A DNA stretch of 64,000 nucleotides from a virus, in the IMG/VR virus record IMGVR_UViG_3300044641_007803, positions 1 to 64,000 of that record. One strand, given 5' to 3'. The notes beneath the pieces are model-generated. The model was not told the DNA's origin. It did no database searches and saw only the letters and a program-made list of their open reading frames with translations. Shown piece by piece: positions 1 through 7,969 of the stretch; the stretch's first letter is position 1, and every line of letters begins with the position of its first letter. The position numbers and the translations under genes are program-made.

Positions 1-1812
1 TGTAGCTCCATTAGTACCGTTACTACCAGCTGCACCTGTTGCACCATTAGTACCTGCAGTACCTGTTGCACCATTTGTTCCAGCTGTTCCAGTAGCACCA
101 GTTAAACCTGTTGCACCTGTTAGTCCTAATGCTGTATTATATGATAAATTACCAGAAGTATCTGATACTACAATTCGTGTTTGTGAGGTACTTGCTAGAT
201 TTGTTAATCGTGCTGAAGAACCTGTTACTGCTCCTTGTACTTGTATCCATCCTGAACCTGATATGTTTCCTGTTATGTTTGTATTTCCGTTTACATCTAG
301 TATATACCCTGCGCCTGCTGCAGTTCCTATACCTACATTACCTGAAGAATCAATACGTATTCTTTCAGTGTTATTGGTACCTAGTAAAAGTGGTTGGGTT
401 GATCTTGTTCCAACTCCTAATGGCACTGTTGTTGAGGTGTGTACTGTAGCTATAGTTCCTGCTGTAAAACCTAAGAAAGTGGTAGTTATTCCACCTAATC
501 CTAGATTATGTCCACTACCAAATATGTAAATATTTTTTGTACCTGTTGAATCTCCTACTGTTAAAGTTCCTGCTGCAACACTAGTTGTTCCAATACCAAC
601 ACCACCTCCTGATACGTATAGATTGCTGGTGTTCACTGCTAGTATGCCTCCATCAAATGTTAAGTTTGATTCACCATCTACTGTAGAAGTTCCTGTAGCT
701 GTTAATACTCTATTATCTATATTTCCATTTATTGCTAGTGTTGCACCTGTTGCTCCAGCAGTACCTGTAGCACCATTAGTACCTGCAGTACCCGTAGCAC
801 CAGTTAAACCTGTTGCTCCATTTGTTCCTCCTGCTCCAGTAGCACCATTTGTTCCAGCTGTTCCAGTAGCTCCAGTTAAACCTGTTGCACCATTATTACC
901 TGCAGTACCTGTAGCTCCATTAGTACCTGCTGTTCCAGTAGCACCATTTGTTCCATTACTACCTCCTGCTCCGGTAGCTCCATTAGTACCTGCTGTTCCC
1001 GTAGCACCAGTTAAACCTGTTGCTCCATTTGTTCCTCCTGCTCCAGTAGCACCATTTGTTCCATTAGAACCAGCTGCTCCTGTTGCACCATTAGTACCTG
1101 CAGTACCCGTAGCACCAGTTAAACCTGTTGCTCCATTTGTTCCAGTTGCTCCAGTTAATCCAGTAGTACCTTGGATACCAGTTGCTCCAGTTAAACCTGT
1201 TGCTCCATTTGTTCCAGTTGCTCCAGTTAATCCAGTAGTACCTTGGATACCAGTTGCTCCTGTTAGTCCAGTAGCTCCAACTGCTCCAGTAGTACCTGTT
1301 GCACCGTTTGTTCCAGCTGTTCCAGTTGCACCTGTTGCTCCATTAGTTCCAGCTGTTCCAGTAGCTCCATTAGTACCTGCAGTACCAGTAGCTCCTGTTA
1401 ATCCAGTTGCTCCATTTGTTCCGTTTGTTCCAGTAGCTCCATTAGTACCTGCAGTACCTGTTGCACCATTTGTTCCAGCTGTTCCAGTAGCGCCAGTTAA
1501 TCCAGTTGCTCCTTGAACGGTTGGTGTTTGAGCAAATGTTGCATATGATGCGGTTCCAAATAAGGAACCTGTTATGTTAGCGGTACTCCCTGATACTTTT
1601 ATTGCCTCTGCATTGAAAGTTCCTATTAATACTCTATCATCTGAAAATACTTCCAGGATAGGCATACCCGATATATCGTTTACTGAGAATAAAGATCCTG
1701 AAAGTGAATCTGTTACAGAGAATAGTTGTCCTTGAGATCCTTGGATGTCTAGGAGTGTAGAGCCTGATCCTTGAACGATCAGCCCTTTTTTTACTTTGAA
1801 TTCGTTTGCCAT
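1..1812 (-). CDS. Collagen-like tail fibre protein, partial (C-terminus beyond window)
   Basis: The frame opens at 1812 and stays open to the left edge, giving at least 604 residues with the C-terminus missing. Residues about 1-99 are a Ser/Gly-rich head. Residues about 100-355, and again from about 566 to the edge, are uninterrupted Gly-X-Y triplets (GAT, GLT, GTN, GTA), which form a collagen-like triple helix. The segment between contains [11 protein letters not shown], a signature of trimeric phage fibres. It is the last gene of a fibre cluster and probably forms an elongated trimer at the tail tip or on the capsid surface. Unusually for this genome an AAAGGTGA Shine-Dalgarno-like stretch lies 7 bases before the ATG (1820-1827). 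The fibre role is inferred from repeats and neighbours. Confidence 0.85.
   Translation of the reverse strand, partial: MANEFKVKKGLIVQGSGSTLLDIQGSQGQLFSVTDSLSGSLFSVNDISGMPILEVFSDDRVLIGTFNAEAIKVSGSTANITGSLFGTASYATFAQTPTVQGATGLTGATGTAGTNGATGTAGTNGATGTNGTNGATGLTGATGTAGTNGATGTAGTNGATGATGTAGTNGATGTTGAVGATGLTGATGIQGTTGLTGATGTNGATGLTGATGIQGTTGLTGATGTNGATGLTGATGTAGTNGATGAAGSNGTNGATGAGGTNGATGLTGATGTAGTNGATGAGGSNGTNGATGTAGTNGATGTAGNNGATGLTGATGTAGTNGATGAGGTNGATGLTGATGTAGTNGATGTAGATGATLAINGNIDNRVLTATGTSTVDGESNLTFDGGILAVNTSNLYVSGGGVGIGTTSVAAGTLTVGDSTGTKNIYIFGSGHNLGLGGITTTFLGFTAGTIATVHTSTTVPLGVGTRSTQPLLLGTNNTERIRIDSSGNVGIGTAAGAGYILDVNGNTNITGNISGSGWIQVQGAVTGSSARLTNLASTSQTRIVVSDTSGNLSYNTALGLTGATGLTGATGTAGTNGATGTAGTNGATGAAGSNGTNGAT
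745..1515 (-). repeat. Collagen-like Gly-X-Y coding repeat
   Basis: On the minus strand this stretch encodes a long run of Gly-X-Y triplets. The DNA consists of 9-base and 18-base units encoding GAT-GLT-GAT and GTA-GTN-GAT, many of them identical or nearly so. Such arrays change length easily by slippage or recombination. The antisense strand of the repeat gives a spurious Pro/Val/Ala-rich open frame. Confidence 0.85.
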
Positions 1813-1848
1813 AATTTAGTCACCTTTCATTTTCCAGGTTGTACTATT

Positions 1849-1855
1849 ATAAATA
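1849..1855 (-). promoter_or_regulatory. Putative late promoter box (TATTTAT)
   Basis: The minus strand reads GTATATTTATAATAG, 37 bases before the ATG of the collagen-like fibre gene. It matches the TATTTAT box found ahead of many structural genes here. Confidence 0.45.
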
Positions 1856-1869
1856 TACGAAATATTTGT

Positions 1870-2523
1870 TTATAAACCAAAGCGGCTTTTAGTTGCGTTG
1901 TAGTTTTGAAGTATTTCTTGTGCTGTTAGTGCTCTGTTGTATATCATTACAGTTGCTATATCTCCATCGAATAAGTTTGCAGCATCATTAAATGCTCCTA
2001 TTCTGACTGTATTTCCTCCTGTGAAAGTGGTAGTACTTGCATCTGTGTCTACTTGCTGTCCATTCAAATATAGTACCCAACCGGTTGCTGTGTTGAATGT
2101 TACAGCTCCAATCCACCATTGATTCAACATGCTTCCTGGTGTAAATTGTACTGTACTCCAGCTTCCGTTATGACCTGCTTGTAGAGTGGTTGAAGTACCT
2201 CCCATCCAAAAAGCATGCTCTCCATCTCCTCCTCCACTTACTATATTTGCTGTAGAGGTTTCAGGTCTAAATGCTGCTATTTTTGTGTAGGCTGCTGTTG
2301 GTAGTATTGCTGTGTTGTTTATTATTACGTAGTCGTTGCTTTCGTCAAAATTAAATGTACCAGAATTACTTAAACTAAAAGTTGGACCATTTGTTAGAGT
2401 ACCGTTGTTTCCATTACCGCTTTTATCAAACCAAGTAGTTCCTGATCCTGGATATGATTTAATATTAGCTGCATCTAGAGATAAAACTAATCCATCCGTT
2501 ACTGTATGTGGTCCTGTAAACAT
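1870..2523 (-). CDS. LamG/concanavalin-like fibre or decoration protein
   Basis: This 217-residue protein has a laminin-G/concanavalin-like jelly-roll pattern: GLVLSLDAANIKSYPGSGTT near the N-terminus, WFDKSGNGNNGTL, a central beta-rich region, VRIGAFND, then GDIATVMIYNRALTAQEI and a terminal ILQNYNATKSRFGL. These motifs are common in LamG_3-type domains of marine phage tail proteins, which bind glycans. It is one of three paralogues in this cluster (with 2527-3291 and 3549-4280), sharing the same N- and C-terminal signatures but diverging in the middle. The likely role is receptor or surface-sugar binding at the fibre tip, inferred from fold and position. Confidence 0.8.
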   Translation of the reverse strand: MFTGPHTVTDGLVLSLDAANIKSYPGSGTTWFDKSGNGNNGTLTNGPTFSLSNSGTFNFDESNDYVIINNTAILPTAAYTKIAAFRPETSTANIVSGGGDGEHAFWMGGTSTTLQAGHNGSWSTVQFTPGSMLNQWWIGAVTFNTATGWVLYLNGQQVDTDASTTTFTGGNTVRIGAFNDAANLFDGDIATVMIYNRALTAQEILQNYNATKSRFGL

Positions 2524-2526
2524 GTT

Positions 2527-3291
2527 TTATAAATTAAATCTTCCTTTAGTTGCGTTGTAGTTTTGTAGTATTTCTGCTTGAGTAAGCGTCCTATTATACT
2601 GTCTTAGCATTCCGTAACTATTTTTAGCAGATCCTCCATTCGCTGCTGGAGCGTAAATTATATTTCCTCCTGCTATTGAACCGGATGGGAAAGGAATTGT
2701 AAAATTAATTGTAGCAGCTAGTACTGTGTCTATGTATAAATTGTAACTGTTCCATTTTCCAGCACTTCCTGAGAAGTTCATTACTATTTGGTGGTACTTT
2801 CCTACCCAATTACTGTCTGAGTAAGTTGCTGTGCTACCTACAACATGACTCCAAACAGTACCATTACTAACGTAGGTTCTTATACTGTGCTGTCCTGGTA
2901 TTCCTGCACTCCAATCCCACAGGGTTAAACTTGCATTATTTGCATAGGTTCCAATCTGTATAATACCTGGTGATTCGCTTTGTGCAACTATGCCGCTTCC
3001 TGTTGTATCTGTTTTATACCACAACTCTATACTAGCATTTTCTGCAAAAGATAACCCACTTGTAAATACGTTACTAGAGTTTCCAGAACTTTGACTTATA
3101 AATAAAGCTGTTGGGTTTGTACTTAATCCCCTTAGTGTGCCTGAGCCTCCTGTTACTATACTTCCTGATAATGCAGGGGTTACTAAGTTATTCCATTTAA
3201 GTGAGCCAGAAGTATATGATCTAGCATTTGCAGCATCTAATGTAGATACCAATCCATTTTCAACAATATTTGGTCCTCCTATACTTGCCAT
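2527..3291 (-). CDS. LamG/concanavalin-like fibre or decoration protein
   Basis: A 254-residue paralogue of its neighbours, opening with GPNIVENGLVSTLDAANARS and ending ILQNYNATKGRFNL. The central part (SFAENASIELWYKTDT, then WVGKYHQIVMNFSG and YNLYIDTVLAATINF) is a typical LamG/concanavalin beta-sandwich with an exposed ligand face. The gene ends 4 bases after the start of the 1870-2523 gene and follows the 3293-3544 gene by 1 base, so the cluster is translated from one message. A carbohydrate-binding adhesin role is inferred; the ligand is unknown. Confidence 0.78.
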   Translation of the reverse strand: MASIGGPNIVENGLVSTLDAANARSYTSGSLKWNNLVTPALSGSIVTGGSGTLRGLSTNPTALFISQSSGNSSNVFTSGLSFAENASIELWYKTDTTGSGIVAQSESPGIIQIGTYANNASLTLWDWSAGIPGQHSIRTYVSNGTVWSHVVGSTATYSDSNWVGKYHQIVMNFSGSAGKWNSYNLYIDTVLAATINFTIPFPSGSIAGGNIIYAPAANGGSAKNSYGMLRQYNRTLTQAEILQNYNATKGRFNL

Positions 3292-3292
3292 A

Positions 3293-3544
3293 TTATAATT
3301 CTTCCATTGGTGAGGTCCACTCCTCAGTTGATAAAATATTTAATATTTCTTCATGAGTATAAGGTCCTTGTGTATCTTGTAATTCAGAAATAAAGGTAGG
3401 ATCTTGTCCTTCCCATTTTACAAACGTTTTTGTTTGATCTATAGATTTTCTAACTGTTTCTATAGATGTTTCTCCAACTTGTGTAAAGTCTATAAGGTCT
3501 AGTTGAGAGACTGAAAGGATTAGGTATTTTCTGTTTTCGTACAT
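3293..3544 (-). CDS. Small fibre-cluster protein of unknown function
   Basis: This 83-residue acidic protein has the pattern NRKYLILSVSQLDLIDFTQV, then ETVRKSIDQTKTFVKWEG and GPYTHEEILNILSTEEWT. It contains no signal peptide or membrane segment. It sits tightly between two LamG-like genes (5 bases to the upstream gene, 1 base to the downstream one), so it probably acts with them, perhaps as a chaperone or adaptor for fibre assembly. I recall similar short proteins beside tail fibres in marine T4-like phages, but no function is established to my knowledge. Confidence 0.65.
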   Translation of the reverse strand: MYENRKYLILSVSQLDLIDFTQVGETSIETVRKSIDQTKTFVKWEGQDPTFISELQDTQGPYTHEEILNILSTEEWTSPMEEL

Positions 3545-3548
3545 AATG

Positions 3549-4280
3549 TTATAAATTAAATCGGGATTTGGTTGCGTTGTAGTTTTGTAGAACTTCTTGG
3601 GCTGTTAGTATTTTACGATATACCATCAATTTAGAAAACTTTCCTTTAAATGAGCTACAACATCCATAGCTTATACCTGCAGTAGCTAAGGGCATGCTTA
3701 TAGCTAAAAGACTTATACTAACAGAGTTAACAATTACACCATCAACAATTCCGTAAACCTTACAGGAACCTTGTGTTGATGCTATATCAAACATAGCTCC
3801 TACTTGATGCCATTTTCCATCAGCTACAGGGGCAGTTGTGGTTAATGCACCTTCTGAGTATCCTGCACTTCCTACTCCTCCTATTAGATAATATAGGGTA
3901 GAAGGTCCTCCTATCTGAAATCTAAATCCATCAGCTCCACCAGTATTGCTAAATATACTTTCTCTGTCGGTTAGGGCTAATAGGTTGGGGTCTCTATTTA
4001 TCCATGCTTCTATACTAAAACTACTACTAGCCGCTAATATAGTACTAGTAGGAACAGTAATAGAATTTACATTTAAAGATACACTACCACTAAAATTGAA
4101 ATTATTTGGTTGTATATTAGAATAAGTAGGTATAGTACTTGAAACCATTGTTCCATTATTTCCATATCCACTCTTATCAAACCAAGTTGTTCCAGTTCCT
4201 GGATATGATTTGGTATTCCCTGCATCTAAATGTAGAAATAATTTATCTGTTACTATATTTGGTCCTCTATAAAATCCCAT
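3549..4280 (-). CDS. LamG/concanavalin-like fibre or decoration protein
   Basis: The first of three LamG-like paralogues in transcription order, 243 residues. It starts GPNIVTDKLFLHLDAGNTKS, has WFDKSGYGNNGTM like the 1870-2523 protein, a central FSIEAWINRDPN and GKWHQVGAMFD (conserved LamG strands), and ends ILQNYNATKSRFNL. The near-identical terminal signatures with a divergent centre suggest duplication followed by diversification of the binding face. It is one base from the large fibre gene at 4282-5907 and is probably co-translated with it. Confidence 0.8.
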   Translation of the reverse strand: MGFYRGPNIVTDKLFLHLDAGNTKSYPGTGTTWFDKSGYGNNGTMVSSTIPTYSNIQPNNFNFSGSVSLNVNSITVPTSTILAASSSFSIEAWINRDPNLLALTDRESIFSNTGGADGFRFQIGGPSTLYYLIGGVGSAGYSEGALTTTAPVADGKWHQVGAMFDIASTQGSCKVYGIVDGVIVNSVSISLLAISMPLATAGISYGCCSSFKGKFSKLMVYRKILTAQEVLQNYNATKSRFNL

Positions 4281-4281
4281 A

Positions 4282-5907
4282 TTAAATCATTCTTGCTAAA
4301 GTTTTTACTGACCAAGATCCTGATAAAGAAGTTCCCTGTAATCTGATTGCTCCTGCTGATACAGATGCTGATAGTATTAAGTTGTTAGTGCTTCCAATAT
4401 CGTTTGTAGATGTTTCTGCATATTCTACACTATTTCCATTCCAGACTGTAAATACTGATCCTGCTCTTGCATTTGTTCCTGAAGTTGCTACGTAATCAAA
4501 GAATCCTGCTGTAAATGAACTTGTTGAAAAAGATGCTATGTTTGCAGTTGAACCTGATGTTATAGCTGTATTGTTTGAGTATTGTAATATTGAAGATAAT
4601 ATGCTTACTGATCCTGATACTGATAAAGAACCTGTTACTGTATGTGTATCTGTTATTAAATTACCTATATCAACACCTGTAGTATTTACTTGAAATTCTC
4701 TAACAGTTCCTGGTGTTACTGTAAAAGATCCTGATATAATTGCACTTCCACTTACATCTAATGCCTCTGTCGGTGTTTCTTTATTTATACCTACTCTGTT
4801 TGTACTTGTATTTACTATAAAACTAGCAGTAGCACTACTTCTACTAGTTCCTATTCCTATAGAAGTCATACCTGCTCCTGTTGGAGATATTCTTGCTGAG
4901 TTTTGTATTCCTGAAGCGTATGTAGGACCTGTCACATTTATGTTTAGTCCTTTATCTGCAGAGTTTACAACCAATACTTCTGCAGCCCTAGTTGTTTCAG
5001 TTCCTTTAACTACTACTTGTGTAAATAGGTTATTTTCTACCTGTAACGATGCACTTGGTGTTGTTGTTCCAATTCCTACGTTACCGCTACTAGAAATAAA
5101 CATTCTAGTTGTTCCGTTAGTCTCTAAAGCAAGTGAGTTGTTATCATTTGTTCCCAGTAATGCCGTTGTTCCAAAACTATTTCCGTTTTGAATAAAAGCA
5201 TTTGTTGTACTTCCTAAGAATGATGATGTTAAGGCAAATGAAGCGGTTCCGAATAAAGAACCTGTAAATCCTTGAGTAGCTATAACGCTTCCTGTTACTT
5301 GAACTTGTGAACCTGAAGCAAATAGTAAATTACTTCTAGATGCACCTGTTCCTGTACCATTCCCTATAATGAAAGCAGATTGAGCTGACGATGATATATT
5401 AAATTGACCTATTACTGATTGATATGTTCCTAATGCTACTGTTTGATTACCCGCTGCATGTGAATAATTTCCTATTGTAGCAGTACCGTATCCTTCAACA
5501 TGCGAATAATCTCCTATTGTATTACCCCCTTCTCCTTCGGCATGTGAATAATTTCCTGTTGCAGATGTATTAAATCCTTCAGCATGTGATGCAATTCCAT
5601 AGGATGTTGTTTCCTTTCCTTCGGCATGTGAGTAGTTTCCATCCGCTATTGTGTCAATACCTTCTGCATGTGAATGTTGTCCTGGTGTTGTGTTTCCTAA
5701 TCCATTACTTAAAGATCCTGTTATTCCTAATGAACCTGTTATAAGAGCTGATCCTGTGTAAGGGAAAGTTGCGGCTGTTGGTGCATATGAAGCACTTACT
5801 GCAAATGATGCTGTTCCAAATAAAGAACCTGTTATTCCGTTTGATACGGTAAGAGAGTTTAAAGCAGCATTAGAGCCGCTAGTTATGACTTTTTTCCAAC
5901 TTGGCAT
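4282..5907 (-). CDS. Trimeric tail fibre with YadA-head-like SHAEG repeats
   Basis: A 541-residue Ser/Gly/Thr-rich protein. The N-terminus (PSWKKVITSGSNAALNSLTV) resembles that of the fibres at 6491-7549 and 7599-7964, suggesting a common attachment head. Residues about 75-165 hold six or seven SHAEG/SHVEG/SHAAG repeats of about 14 residues, as in the left-handed beta-roll of YadA-type trimeric adhesins. Further on are [25 protein letters not shown] and a C-terminal beta-rich part. The SHAEG block and the adjoining FIIGNG-FASGS module also occur in the fibre at 41564-43054. The protein is probably a long trimeric tail fibre. Confidence 0.82.
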   Translation of the reverse strand: MPSWKKVITSGSNAALNSLTVSNGITGSLFGTASFAVSASYAPTAATFPYTGSALITGSLGITGSLSNGLGNTTPGQHSHAEGIDTIADGNYSHAEGKETTSYGIASHAEGFNTSATGNYSHAEGEGGNTIGDYSHVEGYGTATIGNYSHAAGNQTVALGTYQSVIGQFNISSSAQSAFIIGNGTGTGASRSNLLFASGSQVQVTGSVIATQGFTGSLFGTASFALTSSFLGSTTNAFIQNGNSFGTTALLGTNDNNSLALETNGTTRMFISSSGNVGIGTTTPSASLQVENNLFTQVVVKGTETTRAAEVLVVNSADKGLNINVTGPTYASGIQNSARISPTGAGMTSIGIGTSRSSATASFIVNTSTNRVGINKETPTEALDVSGSAIISGSFTVTPGTVREFQVNTTGVDIGNLITDTHTVTGSLSVSGSVSILSSILQYSNNTAITSGSTANIASFSTSSFTAGFFDYVATSGTNARAGSVFTVWNGNSVEYAETSTNDIGSTNNLILSASVSAGAIRLQGTSLSGSWSVKTLARMI

Positions 5908-5977
5908 ATTAAGTAGTATTATGATTGGTTACAGATTCGTGTCTGCCCACTTCCCTTACGGGTCTATAATATATAAT

Positions 5978-5984
5978 ATAAATA
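5978..5984 (-). promoter_or_regulatory. Putative late promoter box (TATTTAT)
   Basis: The minus strand reads AGATATTTATATTATATAT, 71 bases before the ATG of the SHAEG fibre at 5907. The larger distance makes this one weaker than most. Confidence 0.35.
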
Positions 5985-5986
5985 TC

Positions 5987-6211
5987 TTAAGAATTCCCTT
6001 TAGTAGCTTTTTCTATCTTAGCAATGCCAGCTTGCTTTTTTTGCTCTTCTTGAGCAATTATTTCTTTTATCTGCAGTATTTCGTTATCTAGTTTAACTTG
6101 TAGATTGGCAATAAATTGAGCAGATGCTCCTTTGATCTCGATAACGTTTAATGCTTGTCTTAAAACTGCTATTTCGTCTAGTGAAAGATTTTCTATTGTA
6201 AATAAATCCAT
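5987..6211 (-). CDS. Small coiled-coil protein, unknown function
   Basis: This 74-residue protein is almost entirely alpha-helical: heptad-like leucine/isoleucine spacing in LSLDEIAVLRQALNVIEI, then a charged KLDNEILQIKEIIAQEEQKK tail. No enzyme motif is visible. It is short, lies between fibre genes and has its own early-type promoter candidate (6226-6256), so it may be expressed separately from the fibres. A chaperone role for fibre folding would suit a coiled coil, but that is a guess. Confidence 0.6.
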   Translation of the reverse strand: MDLFTIENLSLDEIAVLRQALNVIEIKGASAQFIANLQVKLDNEILQIKEIIAQEEQKKQAGIAKIEKATKGNS

Positions 6212-6225
6212 ATATGTTTTTGTTT

Positions 6226-6256
6226 TTAAGTTACGGAATTTTTTCTAAAGAATCAA
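6226..6256 (-). promoter_or_regulatory. Putative early-type promoter TTG-N20-TAACTTAA
   Basis: The minus strand has TTG (6254-6256), exactly 20 bases, then TAACTTAA (6226-6233), ending 15 bases before the ATG at 6211. Spacing equals that of the better TATCTTTA promoters elsewhere in the window. Confidence 0.45.
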
Positions 6257-6261
6257 CTAAC

Positions 6262-6284
6262 AAAAAAGAGCCCGAAGGCTCTTG
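6262..6284 (-). terminator. Rho-independent terminator after the 60-residue gene
   Basis: The minus strand has stem AAGAGCC, loop TTCG and stem GGCTCTT (6266-6283), followed by a run of T (6262-6267). It sits directly after the stop of the gene at 6286-6468 and separates it from the early-type promoter at 6226-6256. Confidence 0.8.
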
Positions 6285-6285
6285 T

Positions 6286-6468
6286 TTATTTGTCTAATTT
6301 TTGTAGTTCTTGTGAAACTTTAACCCATATGCTATAGAACATTTCAAACTCATGTCCTGTGTAGGTTGCCGATCTTAATTTTAACAGTATAAATTTATAC
6401 TCTTCTGCTGTAAAACCACTAACCTCTTCCTGTTTTGGTTGAGGATTAATCTTGTCTAATAATCCCAT
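6286..6468 (-). CDS. Small protein of unknown function
   Basis: A 60-residue protein, GLLDKINPQPKQEEVSGFTA then a helical EEYKFILLKLRSATYTGHEFEMFYSI region. I do not recognise its family with certainty. It lies 22 bases after the fibre gene 6491-7549 and is followed at once by a strong terminator, so it is the last gene of a late transcript. Similar short proteins next to fibres in marine T4-like phages are of unknown function. Confidence 0.6.
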   Translation of the reverse strand: MGLLDKINPQPKQEEVSGFTAEEYKFILLKLRSATYTGHEFEMFYSIWVKVSQELQKLDK

Positions 6469-6490
6469 TATAACTTTTTTAATTTATTTA

Positions 6491-7549
6491 TTATGAATAA
6501 ATCCAAATATCTTCGTTTGCTGTTGAAACGTATATATTTCCTTTCTTGTTATATTTTGCATCTGGACTTGTTGCGTTAGGGTCTGGTGCTGCAAGGTTTA
6601 AAGCTGCTGCCATAAAAGCATCTGGTGCAAATACTGCTTGAGTAGCATTAAATGATCCTGTAACTGCCCATCTTTTTGTATCATTATCGAATGCAAATGC
6701 TTCACCTACGTTTTGAGTACCTTGTTGAATTACAATACCACCGTCCCCTGGTGATCCTGAACCTGAAGCTAATAGTATAAATCTATCTGCTACTAATAGG
6801 TTTTCAGTATTTTGAAAAGATGCAGTACCGAATACTGTTAAGTTTCTTGTTACTGTAAGGTCTCTTCCGATTGTAACATCATCTGGTAATCCGATTTGGA
6901 TTGTTTGGTTATTAGCAGATGTTTCTACTTCATTAGCAGTACCTACAATCGATAAGACTTGTGTTTGTAAAGCAACTGATCCATTTCCTGTAGAACCTGA
7001 TATTGCTAAGTTTGAAGCAATTCCTGTTAATCCTGCTCCGTTTCCAAAGAATGATCCTGTGAAAGATCCTGTTAAGCTTGAATTAGCTCCTGTTAACTGA
7101 ATTGATGTAGTACCTGTAATTGTAGTACCGTTATCTGTTAAGGAAGAAGTTTGGAATTTATTATCAGTATTATTCCATTTTGTGATAGCATTGTTAGTTA
7201 AGTCTATTGCTCCAGATACTGCTACTGTAGCTGCACCTGTTCCGTTATAAGAAAATGCTGCAATACCTTCTCCAGTTGCATTTGTAAGAGAAAAAGCACT
7301 TGACGCTACTACTCCTGTTAATTGTGATCCATCTCCTTGAAAAGATCCTGAGAATGATCCTGAGAATCCTGCTGCTTGTACTTGAGCTGTTCCTAAGCCT
7401 AATACAGATCCATTATAGGTAAGTCCGCTGCTTTCTAAAGCACCGCCTGTGCCTGCTATTACTAGGTTGTCATTTGTAAGGTTAGAGGCTGTTACATTTA
7501 GTAAATGTGCTGCCGAGCCACTAACTACGACCTTTTTCCAATTTGCCAT
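6491..7549 (-). CDS. Tail fibre protein
   Basis: A 352-residue Ser/Gly/Thr/Asn-rich protein. The N-terminus ANWKKVVVSGSAAHLLNVTA matches the WKKxxxSGS head of the 4282-5907 fibre. Repeated GSFSGSFQGDGSQLTGV and GSFFGNGAGLTGIA motifs are hallmarks of beta-helical phage fibre shafts. The C-terminal part (LLVADRFILLASGSGSPGDG, then FAFDNDTKRWAV and a terminal YVSTANEDIWIYS) resembles a capping domain. A late box lies 40 bases upstream. It probably forms a short fibre or the proximal part of a long one. Confidence 0.8.
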   Translation of the reverse strand: MANWKKVVVSGSAAHLLNVTASNLTNDNLVIAGTGGALESSGLTYNGSVLGLGTAQVQAAGFSGSFSGSFQGDGSQLTGVVASSAFSLTNATGEGIAAFSYNGTGAATVAVSGAIDLTNNAITKWNNTDNKFQTSSLTDNGTTITGTTSIQLTGANSSLTGSFTGSFFGNGAGLTGIASNLAISGSTGNGSVALQTQVLSIVGTANEVETSANNQTIQIGLPDDVTIGRDLTVTRNLTVFGTASFQNTENLLVADRFILLASGSGSPGDGGIVIQQGTQNVGEAFAFDNDTKRWAVTGSFNATQAVFAPDAFMAAALNLAAPDPNATSPDAKYNKKGNIYVSTANEDIWIYS

Positions 7550-7588
7550 GTTTTATTATGTGTTTGTTACGTTTATTTCTATTTATTA

Positions 7589-7595
7589 ATAAATA
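7589..7595 (-). promoter_or_regulatory. Putative late promoter box (TATTTAT)
   Basis: The minus strand reads GGTATATTTATTAATAAATAG, 40 bases before the ATG of the fibre at 7549 and just after the stop of the preceding gene. Confidence 0.5.
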
Positions 7596-7598
7596 TAC

Positions 7599-7964
7599 CT
7601 AGTTATTGAAACCCAAATAGAACGCGTCACTTGAACTATAAAAGATTCCTCCTGCTACTGCTATAGGTGTTGCTTCTTGCGGTGCTAATTGTAAAGTTCC
7701 TTCTGTGTTTACTTTTACTTTTTCCTGTCCTCCAACTGATACTGCAAAATAATTGGTACCTCCGTCTAAATTTAACTGAAAGGAGCCTGTTATTCCTATA
7801 TTTCTTGTTGTGTTCCAGTAAGACCCAGTTTGTTTAAAAATACTATCTCCTCCTGCTGATAAAGGTACACCATTTAGTACAATAGATCCAGTTACGTTAA
7901 ACGAACCGCTATATACTGAATCTGATAGATCTATGTCTAATTGTTTCCACTGTATTAATGCCAT
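7599..7964 (-). CDS. Small tail fibre-like protein
   Basis: A 121-residue protein with a fibre-type N-terminus (ALIQWKQLDIDLSDSVYSGS, related to the WKK-SGS heads of the two larger fibres) and short beta-rich repeats (FNVTGSIVLNGVPLSAGG, NIGITGSFQLNLDGG). It ends FYSSSDAFYLGFNN. Its small size suggests a short fibre, a connector or a truncated shaft. It follows the gp15-like gene by 5 bases and belongs to the same message. Confidence 0.7.
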   Translation of the reverse strand: MALIQWKQLDIDLSDSVYSGSFNVTGSIVLNGVPLSAGGDSIFKQTGSYWNTTRNIGITGSFQLNLDGGTNYFAVSVGGQEKVKVNTEGTLQLAPQEATPIAVAGGIFYSSSDAFYLGFNN

Positions 7965-7969
7965 CTCTT

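Noticed and set aside
623-1516. Long plus-strand frame rich in Pro/Val/Ala
   Set aside because: It is the antisense of the Gly-X-Y repeat of the fibre gene on the minus strand, whose frame is longer, has a start and a leader, and continues beyond the repeat.
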